DNA from: an uncultured Centipeda sp.
GTDB taxonomy: Bacteria > Bacillota > Negativicutes > Selenomonadales > Selenomonadaceae
NCBI GenBank assembly: GCA_937925565.1
Contig: CALALM010000519.1
Location: 1 to 10,321 of the forward strand
Direction of reading: 5' to 3'
Length of the DNA: 10,321 nucleotides
Made by a program: the position numbers and the translations under genes. The notes under the pieces are model-generated. The model worked only from the letters and a program-made list of their open reading frames with translations, had not been told where the DNA came from and ran no database searches. Every line of letters starts with the position of its first letter. Within the stretch, counting starts at the first letter, position 1. Positions 1 through 6,965 of the stretch are shown piece after piece.

Positions 1-1
1 C

Positions 2-1471
2 ATCGTCCTCGCGCTCTGGACGAAGGAAGTCTATATGTCGCTCATCATCGGCATCTTCTCGGGCGCCATGCTCTTCGCGGGCGGCAACTTTCTGCAGGCA
101 ACGCTCACGATGTTTCAGGTCATGGCGGACAAGGTTGGGAGCAACGTCAACATCCTAGTCTTTCTCGTCATCCTCGGCATCCTCGTCGCCGCCATCACGC
201 GCTCGGGTGCGATGAATGCCTACGGCGAGTGGGCAACACGCACGATCAAGGGGAAGCGCAGCGCCTCTCTCGTCACCGTGCTGCTCGGCATCGTCATCTT
301 CATCGACGACTACTTCAACTGCCTCACCGTCGGCACCGTCATGCGTCCCGTCACGGACAAGTTTCAGATCGCGCGCACAAAGCTCGCCTACATCATCGAC
401 GCGACGGCGGCACCGATCTGTATCATCGCCCCCGTTTCCAGCTGGGCGGCGGCAGTTGGCTCGTCCCTGCCGGAGGACGCGCCCATCGATGGCTTTATGC
501 TCTTCTTGCAGACAATTCCATTCAACCTTTACGCATGGCTCACGATTCTCTTTATGCTCTTCATCATTTGGACGGGACGCGACTTCGGCGCCATGCGAAA
601 GAGCGTTGAAAAATCCAACGCACATTTCGAGATCCCAAAGGAGTATCAGGACACGGCGGAGGCATCCGCGAGCGCGGCAAGCGAGGGACGCGGCAAGATG
701 ATCGACCTCATGCTCCCCCTTCTCGTCCTCATCGGCGCGTGCATCTACGGCATGCTCTATACGGGCGGCATTCATGAAGGCGCGAGCATTGCCGACGCCT
801 TCGCCAACTGCGATTCATCAAAGTCACTCGTCCTCGGTTCCTTCATCGCCTTCGTCTTTACGGGGCTCCTTTACCTGCCGCGCCGCGTTGTTTCGTTCAA
901 CGTGTTCTGCGACAGCTTTGGCTGGGGCTTCAAGGCGATGACCCCCGCCATCTTCATCCTCTGCCTCGCGTGGACGCTCTCGGGCATCTGCAGCAAGGAA
1001 TACCTCGACCTCGGCGGCTTTGTCGGCTCCGTCGTGCAGGCAAATGCGGGCGTCGTCATGTTCCTTCCGCCGCTCTTCTTCCTCGTCGCGGCAGGTCTTG
1101 CCTTCGCCACCGGCACGAGCTGGGGCACATTCGGCATCCTCATTCCGATCGCGATCGCTGTCCTCGGGCAGAGCGCACCGGACATCCTCGTCGTTTCCGT
1201 CGCTGCCATCCTCTCGGGCGCAGTCTGCGGTGACCATGCCTCGCCCATCTCCGACACCACCATCCTCGCCTCGGCGGGCGCACAGTGCCACCACCTCGAC
1301 CACGTATCGACACAGCTGCCCTACGTCGCCGTCGTCGCCTCCTGCTCCCTCCTCGGCTACATTGCCGACGGGCTCACAGGAAACGGCTACATCGGCCTCG
1401 GTATCGGCATCGTCGCCCTCGCACTCACGATGGCAGTCATCTCCACACGCATCAGTTCGGCGGAGAAGTAA
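2..1471 (+). CDS. NhaC-family Na+/H+ antiporter, 5'-truncated by window edge
   Basis: Multi-pass inner-membrane cation/proton antiporter of the NhaC type, predicted to expel Na+ (or exchange another small ion) against H+. The reading frame is open from base 2, and the residues before the first ATG at 35 (ending TKEVY) fit the family, so that ATG is internal and the real start lies left of the window. Recognisable conserved stretches are the acidic DDYFNCLTVGTVMRP segment at about residues 86-100 counted from the ATG at 35, IIDATAAPICIIAPVSSWAAA at about 119-139, a TGTSWGTFGILIPIAI segment at about 362-377, and a late SPISDTTILAS segment. Many hydrophobic helices run along its length, with one soluble charged loop at about residues 190-225. 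It ends at TAA, followed by a strong stem-loop. It is probably unrelated in function to the genes on the right. The family is a confident call; the transported ion is not determined by the sequence. Confidence 0.9.
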   Translation: MVLALWTKEVYMSLIIGIFSGAMLFAGGNFLQATLTMFQVMADKVGSNVNILVFLVILGILVAAITRSGAMNAYGEWATRTIKGKRSASLVTVLLGIVIFIDDYFNCLTVGTVMRPVTDKFQIARTKLAYIIDATAAPICIIAPVSSWAAAVGSSLPEDAPIDGFMLFLQTIPFNLYAWLTILFMLFIIWTGRDFGAMRKSVEKSNAHFEIPKEYQDTAEASASAASEGRGKMIDLMLPLLVLIGACIYGMLYTGGIHEGASIADAFANCDSSKSLVLGSFIAFVFTGLLYLPRRVVSFNVFCDSFGWGFKAMTPAIFILCLAWTLSGICSKEYLDLGGFVGSVVQANAGVVMFLPPLFFLVAAGLAFATGTSWGTFGILIPIAIAVLGQSAPDILVVSVAAILSGAVCGDHASPISDTTILASAGAQCHHLDHVSTQLPYVAVVASCSLLGYIADGLTGNGYIGLGIGIVALALTMAVISTRISSAEK

Positions 1472-1479
1472 AAGAATCA

Positions 1480-1562
1480 CGGATAAATTCGGCACACAAA
1501 AATGCCGCCAATGAGGCACATCTCCTCATCGGCGGCATTTTAAGTATCTCTGAATTTATCCG
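1480..1562. terminator. Nested bidirectional terminator between convergent genes
   Basis: The core is an 18-bp stem with one A/C mismatch (arms 1499-1516 and 1524-1541) around a 7-nt loop. The stem starts with AAAA and ends with TTTT, so each strand reads a GC-rich hairpin running into a short T tract. Outside it lies a perfect 11-bp inverted repeat (1480-1490 with 1552-1562, CGGATAAATTC), so the whole element could form a two-tier structure. The antiporter stops just left of it. The minus-strand membrane protein has its stop codon inside the outer right arm (1556-1558). This placement suits a terminator shared by both convergent transcripts. Confidence 0.85.
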
Positions 1563-2257
1563 CTTTTCCTAAACCTGAACAGAGTCCCAAGAGATGCCTG
1601 CGCAATCCGTCTGTCTATGATGTGTGCCAAGAGACCGGCAACCTGCGTCGCAATGAAATTGATCACGGCGAGGAGAACTATCATACAGTTGAGTCCCAAG
1701 AAAGAAAGCAGCGTGATCGGTCCCAGAACGATAAAATAAACGACGGTCAGCACCTTTACCAAAAACACGCCAAGAATGGTACTTACAATACCGCGTCGGA
1801 CAAGGCGGATATTGCGCGTATGCTGATGCAGGAAGGTTTTGATCCGCCTTGATATCTCACCCGGAGAACGAATCTCTGCCCACAGCTTTTTCAGCGCAGC
1901 CCACTTCCTACGTATGAGTTCGCATAACCGCCCGTTTAGATTTCGGTATACCTCGGAGACGGAGGAAAGACGACCGAGTTCATATCCCCATCCTCTGAGA
2001 TCAATCATACTCCCCAGACTGCTCTTCAGCGTCCCAAAAAAAGATACGAAATGGATTTTCCGCAAGAACTGCCAGATTGCCTGCGGAGATAAATCCGGCA
2101 TCGGCACTGACATGATGACCTTAATCAGACCAACGCATATTCTCAGGATCACACTGATCACTTGCAGAAGAATCCAGAGTCCCAACGATGCGGCATACAC
2201 TTTCGGCTTCCGCTGCATGCCGTTCTTCCTGCGCCTCAGTCGTTCCATCAATGTCAT
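1556..2257 (-). CDS. Unrecognised membrane protein with three hydrophobic segments
   Basis: 233 residues; I do not recognise the family. There is a very basic N-terminus (residues 5-20, RLRRRKNGMQRKPK). A long hydrophobic stretch at about 21-50 is followed by a soluble, basic, probably helical middle (about 55-155). Two hydrophobic segments follow at about 157-182 and 183-212, and the tail is basic. The first ATG is preceded by GGGGGAGG about 12 nt upstream, slightly long but better placed than for the ATG three codons in. It is the last gene of the minus-strand group, starting 27 bp after the HTH gene stop, so it is likely cotranscribed. GC content looks lower than in the helicase gene upstream, which hints at a separate origin. 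Possible roles are a membrane effector or a membrane anchor for its neighbours; that is inference only. Confidence 0.7.
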   Translation of the reverse strand: MTLMERLRRRKNGMQRKPKVYAASLGLWILLQVISVILRICVGLIKVIMSVPMPDLSPQAIWQFLRKIHFVSFFGTLKSSLGSMIDLRGWGYELGRLSSVSEVYRNLNGRLCELIRRKWAALKKLWAEIRSPGEISRRIKTFLHQHTRNIRLVRRGIVSTILGVFLVKVLTVVYFIVLGPITLLSFLGLNCMIVLLAVINFIATQVAGLLAHIIDRRIAQASLGTLFRFRKSG

Positions 2258-2284
2258 TTACGTACAGCACCTCCCCCGTATTCC

Positions 2285-2812
2285 CTAAACCTCACTTACA
2301 CTCCCCCTGCGGTTCGTGAGCGGCTTATGCCCATAGTGATCCAAATAGACATTCACTTGATCGACATTGTATTTGCGATGCACAATAAAGAACTCAACGA
2401 TAAGGTCACTCTCGCTGCTGTGCGAGAGTGTATAGCCCGCACGCCGCAGAAGATCCTGCGCATCATCGAGCGAGAGATGTAGCGCAATCGCAAAGGCGAG
2501 CGCCGTCTCCTTCGTCGGATGATAGTTCTTGTCCGTCCGAATCTTGGAGAAATGCGCTTTCGTCACGCCCGCCTTCGTATAGATCTCGGAGGGCTTGCGC
2601 CCTGTGCGCTCAATCAGATAGAGAAGATGCTCCGAGAAGGAATCCTCCATCTTTTTGAGCAGACCATTGATCGCCCCCAAAAGATCAATGGATGACGTGC
2701 GCGGTCCTGCAAATGTACGCAGATCATCTACGTGCAGCCGGCGAACCTCTCGCTCCGCTTCGTAATGCGCATCGATATATGCCGCAATTGCGGCAAGAAG
2801 ACGCTCATCCAT
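2285..2812 (-). CDS. Helix-turn-helix (XRE-like) protein with conserved C-terminal extension
   Basis: 175 residues from the chosen start. Residues 1-55 form a charged helical lead. Residues 58-125 resemble a compact HTH domain: SFSEHLLYLIERTG, then SEIYTKAGVTKAHFSKIR as the helix-turn-helix core, then ALAFAIALHLSLDDAQDLLRRAGY. After this comes SHSSESDLIVEFFI and a short helical tail. From memory, this pattern (HTH core, RAGY-LSHSS, then a (D)-(L/I)-I-(V/I)-E-(F/Y)-FI segment) recurs in a family of small Firmicute proteins found beside diverse accessory genes; their target is unknown to me. The frame stays open up to an ATG at 2878, but I prefer the ATG at 2812. It overlaps the helicase stop by only 8 nt (ATGGATGA) and has a GGAG 10 nt upstream, whereas 2878 would overlap the helicase by 74 nt. 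It may be an autoregulator of the group or an RNA/DNA-binding partner. Confidence 0.8.
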   Translation of the reverse strand: MDERLLAAIAAYIDAHYEAEREVRRLHVDDLRTFAGPRTSSIDLLGAINGLLKKMEDSFSEHLLYLIERTGRKPSEIYTKAGVTKAHFSKIRTDKNYHPTKETALAFAIALHLSLDDAQDLLRRAGYTLSHSSESDLIVEFFIVHRKYNVDQVNVYLDHYGHKPLTNRRGSVSEV

Positions 2813-2826
2813 TCGCTCTGCACTCC
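2805..2826 (-). promoter_or_regulatory. Stop-start overlap and internal ribosome binding site for HTH gene
   Basis: On the minus strand the helicase ends in the overlap ATGGATGA: the ATG at 2812-2810 starts the HTH protein, and the TGA at 2807-2805 stops the helicase. A GGAG inside the helicase's last codons lies 10 nt before that ATG. This arrangement favours translational coupling, with terminating ribosomes re-initiating on the HTH frame, and it decides the HTH start. Confidence 0.65.
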
Positions 2827-4547
2827 ATTCCGAGCCAGCTCGCAATCCCCTGTGGGGTGGGTGCGACCTCCTCGCCAAGCTGCACCGTCAGCGCAGGATA
2901 TTCCTCCGACGAAACATCATTGAGGAAGAGCGTTTCAAGATATGCGGTCGCCCTTGAGCTTCCCACGTAGATGAGGCGTTGACAAGTCGAATCGGTGAGC
3001 CTAGATACGCGCACATCCACGAGCAGCACCGCCTTCGCCTCAAGCCCCTTGTAGCGGCGCACCGTCGTGAGCCAGAGTTTCCCCTCCTCCGGCTTGTGCG
3101 AAATGGGAATCCCCGCGAGCTCGGTCAGAGAACCGAGCACAGATTTTACGAGCGTCGATACCGTGAGGATCACAATATCCCTCAGTTCCAATCTCTCCGC
3201 GCTGCGCATACGGCGCACAAAGTCAGCCGCCGCCTGTGCAAGCGCCTCCGTTTGGGAGACGAATACTGCACACGGGCGCTTGCCGTGAACATCGCTCAGG
3301 TAGTTCTTGTGTCTGCGCTCGATGAAGCTCCCCACCGTCCGCCCGATCTCCGCCGTATTGCGGCAGTTGCGGTAGAGCACGAGACGGCAGTCCATGTGTG
3401 CATCAATCCACGTCGGAGCCATCTGTAGAGTCTGCCCCTCAACGCGGCGGGAAAGAATCGTCTGCCCGCGGTCATAAAAGAGATAGAACGCCCCGTCATA
3501 AAGCTCGGCGAGCATCGCGAACTGTTCCAGAAGCGCACTCGGGAAATCCTGCGCCTCATCGACAATGATGTTGGGATATGCCCACTCCGTCCCATCGTAT
3601 TCGTTTTGGAAAAAATCCTCGAACTCCCGCAGCACCGTCTCAATGCGAAGCTCCCGCCCCGTCATCAGCTCCTCCGCAAGCGTGCGCTCGTTATGAATCA
3701 TGATGTTTGCGTCCCAACGACAGGAACGCAGACGCTCCAGCAGAAACTCATTGAAGCAGAGATAGAGCACCTTCTGCCCCTCGCGTGCAAGCATCCGCGC
3801 CTTCTCCGCCGCGAGCAGACTCTTGCCCGTGCCCGCCGCGCCGTGAATCGCCGCCGTGCGCTGATCGCGCAGATACTCCAGCAGCGCGAACTGCGCGTTC
3901 GTCAGACGCGCCGTTGACTGCTCCACCGCCGCCGACACGGCGGCGAGCGTCTCCACGATGCGGAACACAGGCTGCAGGATTTGAACGGTCTGCCGAAACT
4001 CCGCCGACGACTGCGTGCGCTCCGGAATGTGAAGAATTCCGCGCCAATACGCGTATATACGCTCCAACCTCTCCTTCGGGTCGCGCAGATCGTCCGCATC
4101 GAGGATGATGTCACGCGGCGACTCAAGCGGGAGCGGCTTCCCCTGCGGAATCTGAACCGACGTGAACCAGACCGCCTTGCCCACGAGCGGAACATTCTGC
4201 TGCATTCTCTTTTGCAGCTCCGCGAGAACCCGCTGACGACTCCTCTCCGCCTGCTGAAACGGGTAGATCACACGCGTCTCACCCATATTGCGGTTCGTCT
4301 GCCGCCACGCGCCGCCCTCGTAGGCAATCCCGCCCGCCTTCACCTCGATCGCGAGAATGCCGTGACGGGGGTGGAGGACGAGAAAGTCCGCCTCCCCCTG
4401 TGCCGCCGTCCGCACACCATCGCCAAGCCAGCAGTAGGAGTGAAACACCGTATAGTCATCCCCGAGCGTCTGGAGCGCATGATACGCCAGCCGCTCCCCC
4501 TCGCTCCCGTGAAAATCCCCTACGAATGCAGGATAGAATCGTGCCAT
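2805..4547 (-). CDS. NERD-domain nuclease fused to UvrD/Rep-like superfamily 1 helicase
   Basis: 580 residues, predicted to act on DNA (possibly RNA) in the cytoplasm. Residues 12-130 form a NERD (nuclease-related) domain: SEGE at 15-18, GEADF at 51-55, and EVKAG at 68-72. E16/E18, D54, E68 and K70 would be the metal-dependent nuclease site. The helicase part begins near 215, with Walker A GAAGTGKS at 236-243, Walker B IIVDEAQD at 327-334, a YDRGQ segment at 358-362 where a motif III glutamine sits, YRNCRNT at 392-398, RRYKGLEA at 497-504 (motif V) and RLIYVGSSRA at 524-533 (motif VI). All key residues are present, so it should be active. A near-ideal GGGGAGGA lies 5 nt before the ATG. Its stop overlaps the start of the HTH gene. 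NERD-helicases are thought to take part in DNA processing, and some fused nuclease-helicases act in phage defence. The fold call is firm and the role is inferred. Confidence 0.9.
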   Translation of the reverse strand: MARFYPAFVGDFHGSEGERLAYHALQTLGDDYTVFHSYCWLGDGVRTAAQGEADFLVLHPRHGILAIEVKAGGIAYEGGAWRQTNRNMGETRVIYPFQQAERSRQRVLAELQKRMQQNVPLVGKAVWFTSVQIPQGKPLPLESPRDIILDADDLRDPKERLERIYAYWRGILHIPERTQSSAEFRQTVQILQPVFRIVETLAAVSAAVEQSTARLTNAQFALLEYLRDQRTAAIHGAAGTGKSLLAAEKARMLAREGQKVLYLCFNEFLLERLRSCRWDANIMIHNERTLAEELMTGRELRIETVLREFEDFFQNEYDGTEWAYPNIIVDEAQDFPSALLEQFAMLAELYDGAFYLFYDRGQTILSRRVEGQTLQMAPTWIDAHMDCRLVLYRNCRNTAEIGRTVGSFIERRHKNYLSDVHGKRPCAVFVSQTEALAQAAADFVRRMRSAERLELRDIVILTVSTLVKSVLGSLTELAGIPISHKPEEGKLWLTTVRRYKGLEAKAVLLVDVRVSRLTDSTCQRLIYVGSSRATAYLETLFLNDVSSEEYPALTVQLGEEVAPTPQGIASWLGMECRANG

Positions 4548-4552
4548 GGGTG

Positions 4553-4621
4553 TCCTCCCCTATTGTCAAATAATAAGACCTCCGATATGTATATAATACA
4601 CCATTTCAGAGGTATTTGCAG
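4553..4621 (-). promoter_or_regulatory. Candidate promoter with inverted repeats upstream of nuclease-helicase
   Basis: On the minus strand a CTGCAA (plus-strand 4616-4621, 3 of 6 matches to the -35 consensus) stands 17 bp before TATTAT (4593-4598, 5 of 6 matches to the -10), about 30 nt before the GGGGAGGA ribosome binding site at 4553-4560. The -10 sits in a palindrome TGTAT-ATA-ATACA (4588-4600). It lies within a wider imperfect inverted repeat, ACCTCCGA at 4578-4585 and TCAGAGGT at 4606-4613. The repeats could be an operator, perhaps for the HTH protein encoded downstream. The weak -35 keeps this tentative. No clear terminator separates it from the small gene upstream. Confidence 0.4.
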
Positions 4622-4659
4622 CGTTATTGCAGAAATACATCCCCTATGCGGCGTTCTCT

Positions 4660-5109
4660 CTACACCATCGCTTTCGCTGGCTGCAATTCCTTCAACGTCT
4701 TATCCATAAACTGCGCAAGCTCATCAAGCACCTCTCGAATGTTCTGAACACATTTTGTCTGCACAGGCTGTTCACACACTAGATCTTCCTCTTCTCCCTC
4801 CTCCGCGAACTGCGCTTCCAGTTCCGCGATAATCTCCTCACCGCGCTCGGCAAGTTTCTCCTGCAAAGCACCGATGGATGTCTTGATTTTGGCATACACA
4901 GCATCGCGCTCCTCATCGCTCGTGCATTCCTCCATCGCCCACTCCGCCTCGCGGCGCAGCTTCTCGGCAAGGACGGCGATACCATCCACGTCGCGCAGTC
5001 CCTCAGAGCTGCATTCTGCACCATCATCGTCCGCCTCAATCACCGCAGCCACACAGAGTCCGATGATGCCGCCCGTCGCGAGCAGCAGACCGTTTTTTAC
5101 CCATGACAT
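4660..5109 (-). CDS. Small acidic membrane-anchored coiled-coil protein, unknown function
   Basis: 149 residues; I do not recognise the family. One hydrophobic segment at about 6-24 (GLLLATGGIIGLCVAAVI) follows a short MSWVKN lead, so it is probably a single-pass anchor rather than a cleaved signal. The rest is strongly acidic and helical, with likely coiled coil at about 45-105 ending in an EEGEEEDL cluster at 103-110. Three cysteines (33, 62 and 112) plus C120 lie in the soluble part. A very strong AAAGGAGGAG is placed 6 nt before the ATG. It is transcribed divergently from the dynamin operon and lies 112 bp upstream of the nuclease-helicase on the same strand. It could be expressed with either set. 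The anchor-plus-coil design resembles YtxH-like envelope stress proteins in outline only; I would not assign it there. Confidence 0.75.
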   Translation of the reverse strand: MSWVKNGLLLATGGIIGLCVAAVIEADDDGAECSSEGLRDVDGIAVLAEKLRREAEWAMEECTSDEERDAVYAKIKTSIGALQEKLAERGEEIIAELEAQFAEEGEEEDLVCEQPVQTKCVQNIREVLDELAQFMDKTLKELQPAKAMV

Positions 5110-5169
5110 AGTAAACTCCTCCTTTAATCCTAAACAAAAACCACATTCAGTATAAATGATGAAAAGAGG

Positions 5170-5198
5170 GAAAAGGTCGCCTGCCAGGCAACCTTTTC
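5170..5198. promoter_or_regulatory. Symmetrical hairpin in the divergent intergenic region
   Basis: A 29-nt inverted repeat is centred at 5184: GAAAAGGT, one c/a mismatch, GCCT, loop GCC, AGGC, then ACCTTTTC. It sits between divergent genes, 61 bp upstream of the minus-strand start and about 55 bp before the plus-strand -35. On either strand it is followed by only a broken pyrimidine tract, so it is a poor intrinsic terminator in this position. It could be an operator palindrome or a 5' leader hairpin of the minus transcript. Confidence 0.5.
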
Positions 5199-5253
5199 AA
5201 TTTCTATCTATGCTAAAATACAAACGACCATCAAAGCCCAAATAATTTCTCTT

Positions 5254-5281
5254 TTGAAAACGACTCTAAAAATAGTATAAT
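5254..5281 (+). promoter_or_regulatory. Near-consensus promoter of the dynamin operon
   Basis: TTGAAA at 5254-5259 (5 of 6 consensus) and TATAAT at 5276-5281 (perfect) are separated by 16 bp. This predicts a start near 5288 and a leader of about 33 nt before the ATG at 5321, with AAAGGAG at 5305-5311 as ribosome binding site. It is the only strong promoter I see for the plus-strand operon, whose later genes follow with gaps of only 9-19 bp. Confidence 0.75.
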
Positions 5282-5320
5282 AGTCTCATAGATTTTCATA
5301 AACTAAAGGAGCAAACAGAC

Positions 5321-6955
5321 ATGGAACACACAAAACGCTTTGAAGATTGCCGCCATGATATGCAGACCATCCTTACAATGGAGGAAAAATACGGGATTGC
5401 AGAGGAGAGCTTCCGTACGGCACTTGCCACCCTCGACCAGTTCTACGTCATTACGCCCATCGTCGGCAAGTTCAGTACGGGCAAGAGTTCTCTGATCAAC
5501 GCCCTGCTCGGCAAGAACTACCTGCGTATACAGATTACCCCCGAAACCGCCATCCCGACCGAACTGCGCTGGGGCAGCTCAGAGCGCGTCATCCTCCACC
5601 GCAAGAACGGCGCACAGGACGAAATCTCGCTTGAGGCATTCATGGACACAGACTATCGTGTTGAGGACATGCACAGTATCGAACTCATCCTCAATAATCC
5701 CGCGCTGAAAGCCATCTCCACGGTCAAAATCGTCGATATGCCCGGCTTCGACTCCGGCATTGAGATGCACAACCGCGCCATCGACGAATACATCTCTAAG
5801 AGCCATGCTTACATCATCGCCTTTGATGCTTCCGAGCCACTCATCGCTGAGAGCATTGTACGCTTCCTGCAGGAGCTGAAGCTTCACGATATGCCCGTCT
5901 ACCTCGTTATCACGAAGGCGGACAAGGTCACGGAGGAACAGCTCGCAGAAACAAAAGAGCGGATTCGTAGTGACGCGGCACAGTATCTCGGATTGACGGA
6001 CATTGCACTCGTCACAACGAATGCAAAAAAGAACACGGATATCACCGAATTCTCCGCCATCCTTGAGAAAATTGAGTCTGAGAGCCAGACCATCTTCGAG
6101 AAAAACACACGCGCTCGCATCCGAAGCGAAGCCACCCGCACGGAGCAATATCTGACCGCCTCCATCAAGAAGGCAGACCTCTCTCCCGATGAACTTGCCG
6201 CAGAGGAGGAGAAATGCCGCCGTGAACTCGAACGCATGAAGGAGGGCATCGAAAAGGAAAAAACAGCCTTCGTACGCCAGATTGACGAGAGCAGTGTAAA
6301 CATCGGTCGCCGTGTCGAAGCCGCACTCTCCGGTGCGGCGAGTGACCTCGAACGCATGGTGCTGAACAACGCCGATATCTCTGCAAAAGTCAACGCTATT
6401 GTGCGGCAAGCGGCACTTGAGGGACTAAAGGAGGACTTCGAGCCGCGCCTACACCGCTATCTGCACAAACTGACATCGGTCATACAGGTCAACGTCTCTG
6501 CGCAGCTGTCGGATCTAGACATCCAGAAGATTGATACCGATACGGCGACAAAGGAAATCGCAAAACAAGTTCTCCCTCTTATTCTCCTAATTATCGGGCG
6601 CACAGGAGGTCCTGTCGTCATCCTCATCCAAAAGGTGTTGGAGGAAATTATCTCCTTCTTCTCTCGCAAAAAAGTCCAGGAAGAGCGTCGCCAAAAAGTA
6701 CATGAACAGTTGCACGATGTTATCATCCCACAGATTGTAACGGAGACAGAAGGCGTGATTCGCGATGGTCTGACTCAGCAAGTCAGTGATATCAACCAGA
6801 TGATTGAGGACGAAGCAAAGGGGCAGATCGCCGTGCAGGAAAAAGCACTTGCGGATCTCCGCGAGAGTCGCGAAAAGGCAGCCGCCGAGCGCGAGACACG
6901 CCTTACCGAGATGCGCACCGATCTCGATGCCGTACAGAAACTGCTGACTGCATGA
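5321..6955 (+). CDS. Dynamin-like GTPase 1 with hydrophobic membrane-type segment
   Basis: 544-residue bacterial dynamin-family GTPase, expected to bind GTP, assemble on membranes and remodel or protect them. The G domain is complete: P-loop GKFSTGKSS at 49-57, switch threonines in TPETAIPTE (73-81), G3 DMPG at 139-142, G4 TKAD at 198-201. Long charged helices follow (about 285-320 and 450-540), as in a dynamin stalk. A hydrophobic stretch at about 416-440 (VLPLILLIIG, then PVVILIQKVL) could form a membrane-inserting paddle or hairpin. It is the first gene of the operon, directly behind a near-consensus promoter, with AAAGGAG 9 nt before the ATG. The next gene starts 10 bp after its stop. Bacterial dynamins are often encoded in pairs that form mixed complexes (for example Campylobacter DLP1/DLP2), and GTPase 2 downstream would be the partner. 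The family is firm; the cellular role is inferred. Confidence 0.92.
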   Translation: MEHTKRFEDCRHDMQTILTMEEKYGIAEESFRTALATLDQFYVITPIVGKFSTGKSSLINALLGKNYLRIQITPETAIPTELRWGSSERVILHRKNGAQDEISLEAFMDTDYRVEDMHSIELILNNPALKAISTVKIVDMPGFDSGIEMHNRAIDEYISKSHAYIIAFDASEPLIAESIVRFLQELKLHDMPVYLVITKADKVTEEQLAETKERIRSDAAQYLGLTDIALVTTNAKKNTDITEFSAILEKIESESQTIFEKNTRARIRSEATRTEQYLTASIKKADLSPDELAAEEEKCRRELERMKEGIEKEKTAFVRQIDESSVNIGRRVEAALSGAASDLERMVLNNADISAKVNAIVRQAALEGLKEDFEPRLHRYLHKLTSVIQVNVSAQLSDLDIQKIDTDTATKEIAKQVLPLILLIIGRTGGPVVILIQKVLEEIISFFSRKKVQEERRQKVHEQLHDVIIPQIVTETEGVIRDGLTQQVSDINQMIEDEAKGQIAVQEKALADLRESREKAAAERETRLTEMRTDLDAVQKLLTA

Positions 6956-6965
6956 GGAAAAAGAA

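Noticed and set aside
155..1519. Minus- and plus-strand open frames overlapping the antiporter
   Set aside because: Low-complexity Arg/Ser/Asp/Glu-rich translations opposite or out of frame with conserved NhaC motifs: GC-driven shadows.
2813..2878. Longer HTH protein starting at 2878
   Set aside because: It would overlap the helicase by 74 nt, and the added 22 residues (MARRSHPPHRGL and onward) look like an out-of-frame helicase tail. The start at 2812 has a ribosome binding site and an 8-nt coupled overlap.
4564..4569. TTGACA (minus strand) as a -35 box for the nuclease-helicase
   Set aside because: It lies only a few bases before the GGGGAGGA ribosome binding site, so no -10 or leader could fit downstream.
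3981..4709. Plus-strand open frame of 242 codons across the nuclease-helicase start
   Set aside because: It runs through the NERD domain region and the intergenic promoter of the opposite gene, with no domain and no ribosome binding site.
5579..6409. Minus-strand open frame of 276 codons inside GTPase 1
   Set aside because: Antisense to a G domain with intact motifs; its translation resembles no protein family.
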